Made by a program: the position numbers and the translations under genes. The notes beneath the pieces were generated by a model. The model searched no databases, was not told where the DNA came from, and worked only from the letters and a program-made list of their open reading frames with translations. A DNA stretch of 64,000 nt, taken from contig CAMPDV010000272.1 of assembly GCA_946699065.1 (NCBI GenBank), forward strand, positions 248,001-312,000, read 5' to 3'. Below are positions 39,201 to 51,920 of the stretch, piece after piece. This stretch comes from Loxodes magnus. Lineage: Eukaryota > Ciliophora > Karyorelictea > Loxodida > Loxodidae. Positions within the stretch are counted from its first letter, which is position 1; each line of letters starts with the position of its first letter.

Positions 39201-42200
39201 CGAATCGTTCCATCGTAACTACCAGATACGATCCATTTCGTGTCATTGCTTAGTGCGATCGCTACGACTACAAACTCGTGTCCTTTCAAGGTCCTCTTAC
39301 AACTACCCGTATTGAAATCCCATACCCGAATCGTTCCATCGTAACTACCAGATACGATCCATTTCGTGTCATTGCTTAGTGCGATCGCTACGACTCAATT
39401 CTCCTTTCCTTTCAAGGTCCTCGTACAACTACCCGTATTGAAATCCCATACACGAATCGTTCCATCGTAACTACCAGATACGATCCATTTCGTGTCATTG
39501 CTTAGTGCGATCGCTACGACTCAATTCTCGTGTCCTTTCAAGGTCCTCGTACAACTACCCGTATTGAAATCCCATACACGAATCGTTCGATCGCCACTAC
39601 CAGATACGATCCATTTCGTGTCATTGCTTAGTGCGATCGCTCCAACTCAATTCTCGTGTACTTTCAAGGTCCTCGTACAACTACCCGTATTGAAATCCCA
39701 TACACGAATCGTTCGATCGCCACTACCAGATACGATCCATTTCGTGTCATTGCTTAGTGCGATCGCTATAACTCAATCCTCGTGTCCTTTCAAGGTCCTC
39801 GTACAACTACCCGTATTGAAATCCCATACACGAATCGTTCGATCGCCACTACCAGATACGATCCATTTCGTGTCATTGCTTAGTGCGATCGCTATAACTC
39901 CTGACTCGTTTCCTTTAAAGGTCCTCGTACAACTACCAGTATTGAAAACCCATACCCGAATCGTTCCATCGTAACTACCAGATACGATCCATTTCGTGTC
40001 ATTGCTTAGTGCGATCGCTATAACTCAATTCTCGTGTCCTTTCAAGGTCCTCGTACAACTACCCGTATTGAAATCCCATACACGAATCGTTCGATCGCCA
40101 CTACCAGATACGATCCATTTCGTGTCATTGCTTAGTGCGATCGCTACAACTCTATTCTCGTGTCCTTTCAAGGTCCTCGTACAACTACCCGTATTGAAAT
40201 CCCATACCCGAATCGTTCCATCGTAACTACCAGATACGATCCATTTCGTGTCATTGCTTAGTGCGATCGCTATAACTCAATTCTCGTGTCCTTTCAAGGT
40301 CCTCGTACAACTACCAGTATTGAAATCCCATACACGAATCGTTCGATCGCCACTACCAGATACGATCCATTTCGTGTCATTGCTTAGTGCGATCGCTACG
40401 ACTCAATTCTCGTGTCCTTTCAAGGTCCTCGTACAACTACCAGTATTGAAATCCCATACCCGAATCGTTCCATCGTAACTACCAGATACGATCCATTTCG
40501 TGTCATTGCTTAGTGCGATCGCTACGACTCAATTCTCCTTTCCTTTCAAGGTCCTTGTACAACTACCAGTATTGAAATCCCATACACGAATCGTTCCATC
40601 GTAACTACCAGATACGATCCATTTCGTGTCATTGCTTAGTGCGATCGCTACGACTCAATTCTCGTGTCCTTTCAAGGTCCTCGTACAACTACCAGTATTG
40701 AAATCCCATACCCGAATCGTTCCATCGTAACTACCAGATACGATCCATTTCGTGTCATTGCTTAGTGCGATCGCTACGACTCAATTCTCCTTTCCTTTCA
40801 AGGTCCTTGTACAACTACCAGTATTGAAATCCCATACACGAATCGTTCCATCGTAACTACCAGATACGATCCATTTCGTGTCATTGCTTAGTGCGATCGC
40901 TACGACTCAATTCTCGTGTCCTTTCAAGGTCCTTGTACAACTACCAGTATTGAAATCCCATACACGAATCGTTCCATCGCCACTACCAGATACGATCCAT
41001 TTCGTGTCATTGCTTAGTGCGATCGCTACAACTACAAACTCCTTTCCTTTCAAGGTCCTCGTACAACTACCAGTATTGAAATCCCATACCCGAATCGTTC
41101 CATCGTAACTACCAGATACGATCCATTTCGTGTCATTGCTTAGTGCGATCGCTATAACTCAATTCTCGTGTCCTTTCAAGGTCCTCGTACAACTACCCGT
41201 ATTGAAATCCCATACCCGAATCGTTCCATCGTAACTACCAGATACGATCCATTTCGTGTCATTGCTTAGTGCGATCGCTACGACTACAAACTCGTGTCCT
41301 TTCAAGGTCCTCTTACAACTACCTGTATTGAAATCCCATACCCGAATCGTTCCATCGTAACTACCAGATACGATCCATTTCGTGTCATTGCTTAGTGCGA
41401 TCGCTACGACTCAATTCTCCTTTCCTTTCAAGGTCCTCGTACAACTACCCGTATTGAAATCCCATACCCGAATCGTTCCATCGTAACTACCAGATACGAT
41501 CCATTTCGTGTCATTGCTTAGTGCGATCGCTACGACTCAATTCTCCTTTCCTTTCAAGGTCCTCGTACAACTACCCGTATTGAAATCCCATACACGAATC
41601 GTTCGATCGCCACTACCAGATACGATCCATTTCGTGTCATTGCTTAGTGCGATCGCTACAACTCAATTCTCGTGTCCTTTCAAGGTCCTCGTACAACTAC
41701 CCGTATTGAAATCCCATACACGAATCGTTCGATCGCCACTACCAGATACGATCCATTTCGTGTCATTGCTTAGTGCGATCGCTATAACTCCTGACTCGTT
41801 TCCTTTCAAGGTCCTCGTACAACTACCCGTATTGAAATCCCATACACGAATCGTTCCATCGCCACTACCAGATACGATCCATTTCGTGTCATTGCTTAGT
41901 GCGATCGCTACGACTCAATTCTCCTTTCCTTTCAAGGTCCTCTTACAACTACCCGTATTGAAATCCCATACACGAATCGTTCGATCGCCACTACCAGATA
42001 CGATCCATTTCGTGTCATTGCTTAGTGCGATCGCTCCAACTCAATTCTCCTTTCCTTTCAAGGTCCTTGTACAACTACCCGTATTGAAATCCCATACACG
42101 AATCGTTCCATCGTAACTACCAGATACGATCCATTTCGTGTCATTGCTTAGTGCGATCGCCATAACTCCTGACTCGTGTCCTTTCAAGGTCCTCGTACAA

Positions 42201-42292
42201 CTACCCGTATTGAAATCCCATACACGAATCGTTCGATCGCCACTACCAGATACGATCCATTTCGTGTCATTGCTTAGTGCGATCGCTACAAC

Positions 42293-42565
42293 TCATAACT
42301 CGTGTCCTTTCAAGGTCCTCGTACAACTACCCGTATTGAAATCCCATACACGAATCGTTCGATCGCCACTACCAGATACGATCCATTTCGTGTCATTGCT
42401 TAGTGCGATCGCTACGACTCTATTCTCGTGTCCTTTCAAGGTCCTTGTACAACTACCCGTATTGAAATCCCATACACGAATCGTTCCATCGCCACTACCA
42501 GATACGATCCATTTCGTGTCATTGCTTTGTGCGATCGCTCCAACTACAAACTCGTGTCCTTTCAA
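42293..42565 (-). CDS. Stop-free WD40 stretch, three units (37-unit repeat copy 2)
   Basis: The predicted 90 residues are the same as the run at 28390-28662, including the AQS variant and the GHEL end. It marks the equivalent position in the second full copy of the higher-order repeat. Only a TTG start is available. Confidence 0.3.
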   Translation of the reverse strand: MKGHEFVVGAIAQSNDTKWIVSGSGDGTIRVWDFNTGSCTRTLKGHENRVVAIALSNDTKWIVSGSGDRTIRVWDFNTGSCTRTLKGHEL

Positions 42566-43678
42566 GGTCCTCGTACAACTACCAGTATTGAAATCCCATA
42601 CCCGAATCGTTCCATCGTAACTACCAGATACGATCCATTTCGTGTCATTGCTTAGTGCGATCGCTATAACTCAATTCTCGTGTCCTTTCAAGGTCCTCGT
42701 ACAACTACCAGTATTGAAATCCCATACACGAATCGTTCCATCGCCACTACCAGATACGATCCATTTCGTGTCATTGCTTAGTGCGATCGCTACAACTCAA
42801 TTCTCGTGTCCTTTCAAGGTCCTCGTACAACTACCCGTATTGAAATCCCATACACGAATCGTTCGATCGCCACTACCAGATACGATCCATTTCGTGTCAT
42901 TGCTTAGTGCGATCGCTACGACTCAATTCTCGTGTCCTTTCAAGGTCCTTGTACAACTACCCGTATTGAAATCCCATACACGAATCGTTCCATCGTAACT
43001 ACCAGATACGATCCATTTCGTGTCATTGCTTAGTGCGATCGCTACGACTCTATTCTCGTGTCCTTTCAAGGTCCTCGTACAACTACCCGTATTGAAATCC
43101 CATACACGAATCGTTCGATCGCCACTACCAGATACGATCCATTTCGTGTCATTGCTTAGTGCGATCGCTACAACTCAATTCTCGTGTCCTTTCAAGGTCC
43201 TCGTACAACTACCCGTATTGAAATCCCATACACGAATCGTTCGATCGCCACTACCAGATACGATCCATTTCGTGTCATTGCTTAGTGCGATCGCTACAAC
43301 TCAATTCTCGTGTCCTTTCAAGGTCCTCGTACAACTACCCGTATTGAAATCCCATACACGAATCGTTCCATCGTCACTACCAGATACGATCCATTTCGTG
43401 TCATTGCTTAGTGCGATCGCTACAACTCAATTCTCGTGTCCTTTCAAGGTCCTCGTACAACTACCCGTATTGAAATCCCATACACGAATCGTTCCATCGT
43501 CACTACCAGATACGATCCATTTCGTGTCATTGCTTAGTGCGATCGCTCCAACTACAAACTCGTGTCCTTTCAAGGTCCTTGTACAACTACCAGTATTGAA
43601 ATCCCATACACGAATCGTTCGATCGCCACTACCAGATACGATCCATTTCGTGTCATTGCTTAGTGCGATCGCTACGAC

Positions 43679-43951
43679 TCAATTCTCGTGTCCTTTCAAG
43701 GTCCTTGTACAACTACCAGTATTGAAATCCCATACACGAATCGTTCCATCGTAACTACCAGATACGATCCATTTCGTGTCATTGCTTAGTGCGATCGCTA
43801 CGACTCTATTCTCGTGTCCTTTCAAGGTCCTCGTACAACTACCAGTATTGAAATCCCATACCCGAATCGTTCCATCGTAACTACCAGATACGATCCATTT
43901 CGTGTCATTGCTTAGTGCGATCGCTACGACTCTATTCTCGTGTCCTTTCAA
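43679..43951 (-). CDS. Stop-free WD40 stretch, three units (37-unit repeat copy 2)
   Basis: The predicted residues match the run at 29776-30048: two GHENRVVA heads with YDG turns, ending at GHEN before TGA. Equivalent position in the second full copy of the higher-order repeat. Confidence 0.3.
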   Translation of the reverse strand: MKGHENRVVAIALSNDTKWIVSGSYDGTIRVWDFNTGSCTRTLKGHENRVVAIALSNDTKWIVSGSYDGTIRVWDFNTGSCTRTLKGHEN

Positions 43952-46900
43952 GGTCCTCGTACAACTACCAGTATTGAAATCCCATACCCGAATCGTTCCA
44001 TCGTAACTACCAGATACGATCCATTTCGTGTCATTGCTTAGTGCGATCGCTATAACTCAATTCTCGTGTCCTTTCAAGGTCCTCGTACAACTACCAGTAT
44101 TGAAATCCCATACACGAATCGTTCGATCGCCACTACCAGATACGATCCATTTCGTGTCATTGCTTAGTGCGATCGCTACGACTCAATTCTCGTGTCCTTT
44201 CAAGGTCCTCGTACAACTACCCGTATTGAAATCCCATACACGAATCGTTCGATCGCCACTACCAGATACGATCCATTTCGTGTCATTGCTTAGTGCGATC
44301 GCTCCAACTCAATTCTCGTGTACTTTCAAGGTCCTCGTACAACTACCCGTATTGAAATCCCATACACGAATCGTTCGATCGCCACTACCAGATACGATCC
44401 ATTTCGTGTCATTGCTTAGTGCGATCGCTATAACTCAATCCTCGTGTCCTTTCAAGGTCCTCGTACAACTACCCGTATTGAAATCCCATACACGAATCGT
44501 TCGATCGCCACTACCAGATACGATCCATTTCGTGTCATTGCTTAGTGCGATCGCTATAACTCCTGACTCGTTTCCTTTAAAGGTCCTCGTACAACTACCA
44601 GTATTGAAAACCCATACCCGAATCGTTCCATCGTAACTACCAGATACGATCCATTTCGTGTCATTGCTTAGTGCGATCGCTATAACTCAATTCTCGTGTC
44701 CTTTCAAGGTCCTCGTACAACTACCCGTATTGAAATCCCATACACGAATCGTTCGATCGCCACTACCAGATACGATCCATTTCGTGTCATTGCTTAGTGC
44801 GATCGCTACAACTCTATTCTCGTGTCCTTTCAAGGTCCTCGTACAACTACCCGTATTGAAATCCCATACCCGAATCGTTCCATCGTAACTACCAGATACG
44901 ATCCATTTCGTGTCATTGCTTAGTGCGATCGCTATAACTCAATTCTCGTGTCCTTTCAAGGTCCTCGTACAACTACCAGTATTGAAATCCCATACACGAA
45001 TCGTTCGATCGCCACTACCAGATACGATCCATTTCGTGTCATTGCTTAGTGCGATCGCTACGACTCAATTCTCGTGTCCTTTCAAGGTCCTCGTACAACT
45101 ACCAGTATTGAAATCCCATACCCGAATCGTTCCATCGTAACTACCAGATACGATCCATTTCGTGTCATTGCTTAGTGCGATCGCTACGACTCAATTCTCC
45201 TTTCCTTTCAAGGTCCTTGTACAACTACCAGTATTGAAATCCCATACACGAATCGTTCCATCGTAACTACCAGATACGATCCATTTCGTGTCATTGCTTA
45301 GTGCGATCGCTACGACTCAATTCTCGTGTCCTTTCAAGGTCCTCGTACAACTACCAGTATTGAAATCCCATACCCGAATCGTTCCATCGTAACTACCAGA
45401 TACGATCCATTTCGTGTCATTGCTTAGTGCGATCGCTACGACTCAATTCTCCTTTCCTTTCAAGGTCCTTGTACAACTACCAGTATTGAAATCCCATACA
45501 CGAATCGTTCCATCGTAACTACCAGATACGATCCATTTCGTGTCATTGCTTAGTGCGATCGCTACGACTCAATTCTCGTGTCCTTTCAAGGTCCTTGTAC
45601 AACTACCAGTATTGAAATCCCATACACGAATCGTTCCATCGCCACTACCAGATACGATCCATTTCGTGTCATTGCTTAGTGCGATCGCTACAACTACAAA
45701 CTCCTTTCCTTTCAAGGTCCTCGTACAACTACCAGTATTGAAATCCCATACCCGAATCGTTCCATCGTAACTACCAGATACGATCCATTTCGTGTCATTG
45801 CTTAGTGCGATCGCTATAACTCAATTCTCGTGTCCTTTCAAGGTCCTCGTACAACTACCCGTATTGAAATCCCATACCCGAATCGTTCCATCGTAACTAC
45901 CAGATACGATCCATTTCGTGTCATTGCTTAGTGCGATCGCTACGACTACAAACTCGTGTCCTTTCAAGGTCCTCTTACAACTACCTGTATTGAAATCCCA
46001 TACCCGAATCGTTCCATCGTAACTACCAGATACGATCCATTTCGTGTCATTGCTTAGTGCGATCGCTACGACTCAATTCTCCTTTCCTTTCAAGGTCCTC
46101 GTACAACTACCCGTATTGAAATCCCATACCCGAATCGTTCCATCGTAACTACCAGATACGATCCATTTCGTGTCATTGCTTAGTGCGATCGCTACGACTC
46201 AATTCTCCTTTCCTTTCAAGGTCCTCGTACAACTACCCGTATTGAAATCCCATACACGAATCGTTCGATCGCCACTACCAGATACGATCCATTTCGTGTC
46301 ATTGCTTAGTGCGATCGCTACAACTCAATTCTCGTGTCCTTTCAAGGTCCTCGTACAACTACCCGTATTGAAATCCCATACACGAATCGTTCGATCGCCA
46401 CTACCAGATACGATCCATTTCGTGTCATTGCTTAGTGCGATCGCTATAACTCCTGACTCGTTTCCTTTCAAGGTCCTCGTACAACTACCCGTATTGAAAT
46501 CCCATACACGAATCGTTCCATCGCCACTACCAGATACGATCCATTTCGTGTCATTGCTTAGTGCGATCGCTACGACTCAATTCTCCTTTCCTTTCAAGGT
46601 CCTCTTACAACTACCCGTATTGAAATCCCATACACGAATCGTTCGATCGCCACTACCAGATACGATCCATTTCGTGTCATTGCTTAGTGCGATCGCTCCA
46701 ACTCAATTCTCCTTTCCTTTCAAGGTCCTTGTACAACTACCCGTATTGAAATCCCATACACGAATCGTTCCATCGTAACTACCAGATACGATCCATTTCG
46801 TGTCATTGCTTAGTGCGATCGCCATAACTCCTGACTCGTGTCCTTTCAAGGTCCTCGTACAACTACCCGTATTGAAATCCCATACACGAATCGTTCGATC

Positions 46901-46954
46901 GCCACTACCAGATACGATCCATTTCGTGTCATTGCTTAGTGCGATCGCTACAAC

Positions 46955-47227
46955 TCATAACTCGTGTCCTTTCAAGGTCCTCGTACAACTACCCGTATTG
47001 AAATCCCATACACGAATCGTTCGATCGCCACTACCAGATACGATCCATTTCGTGTCATTGCTTAGTGCGATCGCTACGACTCTATTCTCGTGTCCTTTCA
47101 AGGTCCTTGTACAACTACCCGTATTGAAATCCCATACACGAATCGTTCCATCGCCACTACCAGATACGATCCATTTCGTGTCATTGCTTTGTGCGATCGC
47201 TCCAACTACAAACTCGTGTCCTTTCAA
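46955..47227 (-). CDS. Stop-free WD40 stretch, three units (37-unit repeat copy 3)
   Basis: Third occurrence of the GHEF-AQS / GHENRV run that ends at GHEL before TGA. It lies exactly 4,662 bp to the right of the occurrence at 42293, which supports a 37-unit periodicity. Confidence 0.3.
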   Translation of the reverse strand: MKGHEFVVGAIAQSNDTKWIVSGSGDGTIRVWDFNTGSCTRTLKGHENRVVAIALSNDTKWIVSGSGDRTIRVWDFNTGSCTRTLKGHEL

Positions 47228-48340
47228 GGTCCTCGTACAACTACCAGTATTGAAATCCCATACCCGAATCGTTCCATCGTAACTACCAGATACGATCCAT
47301 TTCGTGTCATTGCTTAGTGCGATCGCTATAACTCAATTCTCGTGTCCTTTCAAGGTCCTCGTACAACTACCAGTATTGAAATCCCATACACGAATCGTTC
47401 CATCGCCACTACCAGATACGATCCATTTCGTGTCATTGCTTAGTGCGATCGCTACAACTCAATTCTCGTGTCCTTTCAAGGTCCTCGTACAACTACCCGT
47501 ATTGAAATCCCATACACGAATCGTTCGATCGCCACTACCAGATACGATCCATTTCGTGTCATTGCTTAGTGCGATCGCTACGACTCAATTCTCGTGTCCT
47601 TTCAAGGTCCTTGTACAACTACCCGTATTGAAATCCCATACACGAATCGTTCCATCGTAACTACCAGATACGATCCATTTCGTGTCATTGCTTAGTGCGA
47701 TCGCTACGACTCTATTCTCGTGTCCTTTCAAGGTCCTCGTACAACTACCCGTATTGAAATCCCATACACGAATCGTTCGATCGCCACTACCAGATACGAT
47801 CCATTTCGTGTCATTGCTTAGTGCGATCGCTACAACTCAATTCTCGTGTCCTTTCAAGGTCCTCGTACAACTACCCGTATTGAAATCCCATACACGAATC
47901 GTTCGATCGCCACTACCAGATACGATCCATTTCGTGTCATTGCTTAGTGCGATCGCTACAACTCAATTCTCGTGTCCTTTCAAGGTCCTCGTACAACTAC
48001 CCGTATTGAAATCCCATACACGAATCGTTCCATCGTCACTACCAGATACGATCCATTTCGTGTCATTGCTTAGTGCGATCGCTACAACTCAATTCTCGTG
48101 TCCTTTCAAGGTCCTCGTACAACTACCCGTATTGAAATCCCATACACGAATCGTTCCATCGTCACTACCAGATACGATCCATTTCGTGTCATTGCTTAGT
48201 GCGATCGCTCCAACTACAAACTCGTGTCCTTTCAAGGTCCTTGTACAACTACCAGTATTGAAATCCCATACACGAATCGTTCGATCGCCACTACCAGATA
48301 CGATCCATTTCGTGTCATTGCTTAGTGCGATCGCTACGAC

Positions 48341-48613
48341 TCAATTCTCGTGTCCTTTCAAGGTCCTTGTACAACTACCAGTATTGAAATCCCATACACG
48401 AATCGTTCCATCGTAACTACCAGATACGATCCATTTCGTGTCATTGCTTAGTGCGATCGCTACGACTCTATTCTCGTGTCCTTTCAAGGTCCTCGTACAA
48501 CTACCAGTATTGAAATCCCATACCCGAATCGTTCCATCGTAACTACCAGATACGATCCATTTCGTGTCATTGCTTAGTGCGATCGCTACGACTCTATTCT
48601 CGTGTCCTTTCAA
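48341..48613 (-). CDS. Stop-free WD40 stretch, three units (37-unit repeat copy 3)
   Basis: Third occurrence of the two GHENRVVA heads with YDG turns, 4,662 bp to the right of the run at 43679. It lies near the right end of the third copy of the higher-order repeat. Confidence 0.3.
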   Translation of the reverse strand: MKGHENRVVAIALSNDTKWIVSGSYDGTIRVWDFNTGSCTRTLKGHENRVVAIALSNDTKWIVSGSYDGTIRVWDFNTGSCTRTLKGHEN

Positions 48614-48844
48614 GGTCCTCGTACAACTACCAGTATTGAAATCCCATACCCGAATCGTTCCATCGTAACTACCAGATACGATCCATTTCGTGTCATTGCT
48701 TAGTGCGATCGCTATAACTCAATTCTCGTGTCCTTTCAAGGTCCTCGTACAACTACCAGTATTGAAATCCCATACACGAATCGTTCGATCGCCACTACCA
48801 GATACGATCCATTTCGTGTCATTGCTTAGTGCGATCGCTACGAA

Positions 48845-49117
48845 TCAATTCTCGTGTCCTTTCAAGGTCCTCGTACAACTACCCGTATTGAAATCCCATA
48901 CACGAATCGTTCCATCGTCACTACCAGATACGATCCATTTCGTGTCATTGCTTAGTGCGATCGCTCCAACTACAAACTCGTGTCCTTTCAAGGTCCTCGT
49001 ACAACTACCAGTATTGAAATCCCATACACGAATCGTTCGATCGCCACTACCAGATACGATCCATTTCGTGTCATTGCTTAGTGCGATCGCTACAACTACA
49101 AACTCCTTTCCTTTCAA
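48845..49117 (-). CDS. Stop-free WD40 stretch, three units
   Basis: The frame is open from 49222 to the TGA at 48845-48847. Heads are GKEFVVVA and GHEFVVGA, so all stop avoidance here comes from GTA at the variable codon. It sits where the 37-unit repeat ends (48815) and sequence shared with 12589-14958 begins (49068). Confidence 0.3.
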   Translation of the reverse strand: MKGKEFVVVAIALSNDTKWIVSGSGDRTIRVWDFNTGSCTRTLKGHEFVVGAIALSNDTKWIVSGSDDGTIRVWDFNTGSCTRTLKGHEN

Positions 49118-51436
49118 GGTCCTCGTACAACTACCCGTATTGAAATCCCATACACGAATCGTTCGATCGCCACTACCAGATACGATCCATTTCGTGTCAT
49201 TGCTTAGTGCGATCGCTACGACTCAATTCTCGTGTCCTTTCAAGGTCCTCGTACAACTACCAGTATTGAAATCCCATACCCGAATCGTTCCATCGTAACT
49301 ACCAGATACGATCCATTTCGTGTCATTGCTTAGTGCGATCGCTACGACTCTATTCTCGTGTCCTTTCAAGGTCCTCGTACAACTACCAGTATTGAAATCC
49401 CATACCCGAATCGTTCCATCGTAACTACCAGATACGATCCATTTCGTGTCATTGCTTAGTGCGATCGCTACGACTCAATTCTCCTTTCCTTTCAAGGTCC
49501 TCGTACAACTACCCGTATTGAAATCCCATACACGAATCGTTCCATCGTCACTACCAGATACGATCCATTTCGTGTCATTGCTTAGTGCGATCGCTACGAC
49601 TCAATTCTCCTTTCCTTTCAAGGTCCTCGTACAACTACCCGTATTGAAATCCCATACACGAATCGTTCCATCGTAACTACCAGATACGATCCATTTCGTG
49701 TCATTGCTTAGTGCGATCGCTACAACTACAAACTCCTTTCCTTTCAAGGTCCTCGTACAACTACCAGTATTGAAATCCCATACACGAATCGTTCGATCGC
49801 CACTACCAGATACGATCCATTTCGTGTCATTGCTTAGTGCGATCGCTACGACTCAATTCTCGTGTCCTTTCAAGGTCCTCGTACAACTACCAGTATTGAA
49901 ATCCCATACCCGAATCGTTCCATCGTAACTACCAGATACGATCCATTTCGTGTCATTGCTTAGTGCGATCGCTACGACTCAATTCTCGTGTCCTTTCAAG
50001 GTCCTTGTACAAATACCCGTATTGAAATCCCATACACGAATCGTTCGATCGCCACTACCAGATACGATCCATTTCGTGTCATTGCTTAGTGCGATCGCTA
50101 CAACTACAAACTCCTTTCCTTTCAAGGTCCTCGTACAACTACCCGTATTGAAATCCCATACACGAATCGTTCGATCGCCACTACCAGATACGATCCATTT
50201 CGTGTCATTGCTTAGTGCGATCGCTACGACTCAATTCTCGTGTCCTTTCAAGGTCCTCGTACAACTACCAGTATTGAAATCCCATACCCGAATCGTTCCA
50301 TCGTAACTACCAGATACGATCCATTTCGTGTCATTGCTTAGTGCGATCGCTACGACTCAATTCTCCTTTCCTTTCAAGGTCCTTGTACAACTACCAGTAT
50401 TGAAATCCCATACACGAATCGTTCCATCGTAACTACCAGATACGATCCATTTCGTGTCATTGCTTAGTGCGATCGCTACGACTCAATTCTCGTGTCCTTT
50501 CAAGGTCCTTGTACAACTACCAGTATTGAAATCCCATACACGAATCGTTCCATCGCCACTACCAGATACGATCCATTTCGTGTCATTGCTTAGTGCGATC
50601 GCTACAACTACAAACTCCTTTCCTTTCAAGGTCCTCGTACAACTACCAGTATTGAAATCCCATACCCGAATCGTTCCATCGTAACTACCAGATACGATCC
50701 ATTTCGTGTCATTGCTTAGTGCGATCGCTATAACTCAATTCTCGTGTCCTTTCAAGGTCCTCGTACAACTACCCGTATTGAAATCCCATACCCGAATCGT
50801 TCCATCGTAACTACCAGATACGATCCATTTCGTGTCATTGCTTAGTGCGATCGCTACGACTACAAACTCGTGTCCTTTCAAGGTCCTCTTACAACTACCC
50901 GTATTGAAATCCCATACCCGAATCGTTCCATCGTAACTACCAGATACGATCCATTTCGTGTCATTGCTTAGTGCGATCGCTACGACTCAATTCTCCTTTC
51001 CTTTCAAGGTCCTCGTACAACTACCCGTATTGAAATCCCATACCCGAATCGTTCCATCGTAACTACCAGACACGATCCATTTCGTGTCATTGCTTAGTGC
51101 GATCGCTACAACTCAATTCTCGTGTCCTTTCAAGGTCCTCGTACAACTACCCGTATTGAAATCCGATACACGAATCGTTCCATCGTCACTACCAGATACG
51201 ATCCATTTCGTGTCATTGCTTAGTGCGATCGCTACGACTCAATTCTCCTTTCCTTTCAAGGTCCTCGTACAACTACCCGTATTGAAATCCCATACACGAA
51301 TCGTTCCATCGTAACTACCAGATACGATCCATTTCGTGTCATTGCTTAGTGCGATCGCTACAACTACAAACTCCTTTCCTTTCAAGGTCCTCGTACAACT
51401 ACCAGTATTGAAATCCCATACACGAATCGTTCGATC
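49068..51436 (-). repeat. About 19-unit block shared with 12589-14958, right copy
   Basis: It carries the same series as 12589-14958, including the WD-to-SD unit near 51163. The match stops exactly at the irregular junction at 51437, where four bases of the GDR turn are missing. Confidence 0.75.
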
Positions 51437-51583
51437 GCACCAGATACGATCCATTTCGTGTCATTGCTTAGTGCGATCGCTCCAACTACAAACTCGTGTC
51501 CTTTCACTACCAGATACGATCCATTTCGTGTCATTGCTTAGTGCGATCGCTCCAACTACAAAGTAGGTCCTGTACAATACCAG
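51437..51583. other. Scrambled junction
   Basis: A four-base loss in the GDR turn near 51438 is followed by two shortened units (losses near 51506 and 51562-51577). It lies exactly at the right end of the block shared with 12589-14958. Confidence 0.8.
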
Positions 51584-51920
51584 TATTGAAATCCCATACC
51601 CGAATCGTTCCATCGTAACTACCAGATACGATCCATTTCGTGTCATTGCTTAGTGCGATCGCTATAACTCAATTCTCGTGTCCTTTCAAGGTCCTCGTAC
51701 AACTACCAGTATTGAAATCCCATACACGAATCGTTCCATCGCCACTACCAGATACGATCCATTTCGTGTCATTGCTTAGTGCGATCGCTACAACTCAATT
51801 CTCGTGTCCTTTCAAGGTCCTCGTACAACTACCCGTATTGAAATCCCATACACGAATCGTTCGATCGCCACTACCAGATACGATCCATTTCGTGTCATTG
51901 CTTAGTGCGATCGCTCCAAC

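Larger units (their letters stand above)
39492..44153 (-). repeat. 37-unit higher-order repeat, copy 2
   Basis: It has the same series as 25589-30250, with the Leu-to-Phe / Asp-to-Val unit near 39915-39950 and the AQS unit near 42525. It is directly followed by copy 3 without any added bases. Confidence 0.85.
32375..45168 (-). repeat. 12.5-kb segmental duplication inside the array, right copy
   Basis: Right copy of 18730-31265. Differences seen: the gain at 38401-38447, and a two-unit addition around 39001-39366 that includes the 6-base loss at 39190. Confidence 0.8.
44154..48815 (-). repeat. 37-unit higher-order repeat, copy 3
   Basis: It is in direct tandem with copy 2 at 4,662 bp; the shared marker units lie near 44577-44610 and 47187. 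The series ends at 48816, where a unit with an ATTCGT-type (Val to Phe) head follows instead of the expected one. Confidence 0.85.
31523..51436 (-). pseudogene. WD40 reading frame, segment 4 (about 158 units, longest uninterrupted frame)
   Basis: This is the longest stretch whose WD40 frame is never lost: about 19.9 kb. The only length changes are a net 12-base gain at 38401-38447 (two insertions of 7 and 5 bases that together restore the frame without creating a stop) and a 6-base loss at 39190-39200 that removes the WD dipeptide region of one unit. Both are multiples of three. With UGA as Trp the frame would be about 6,600 codons. With the standard code TGA interrupts most units. It holds two full tandem copies of the 37-unit higher-order repeat and ends at the junction near 51437. 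Confidence 0.5.

Noticed and set aside
15136-51583. Mobile element insertion at the scrambled zones
   Set aside because: All bases in these zones can be assigned to pieces of the array unit; there is no foreign sequence, terminal inverted repeat or transposase frame.
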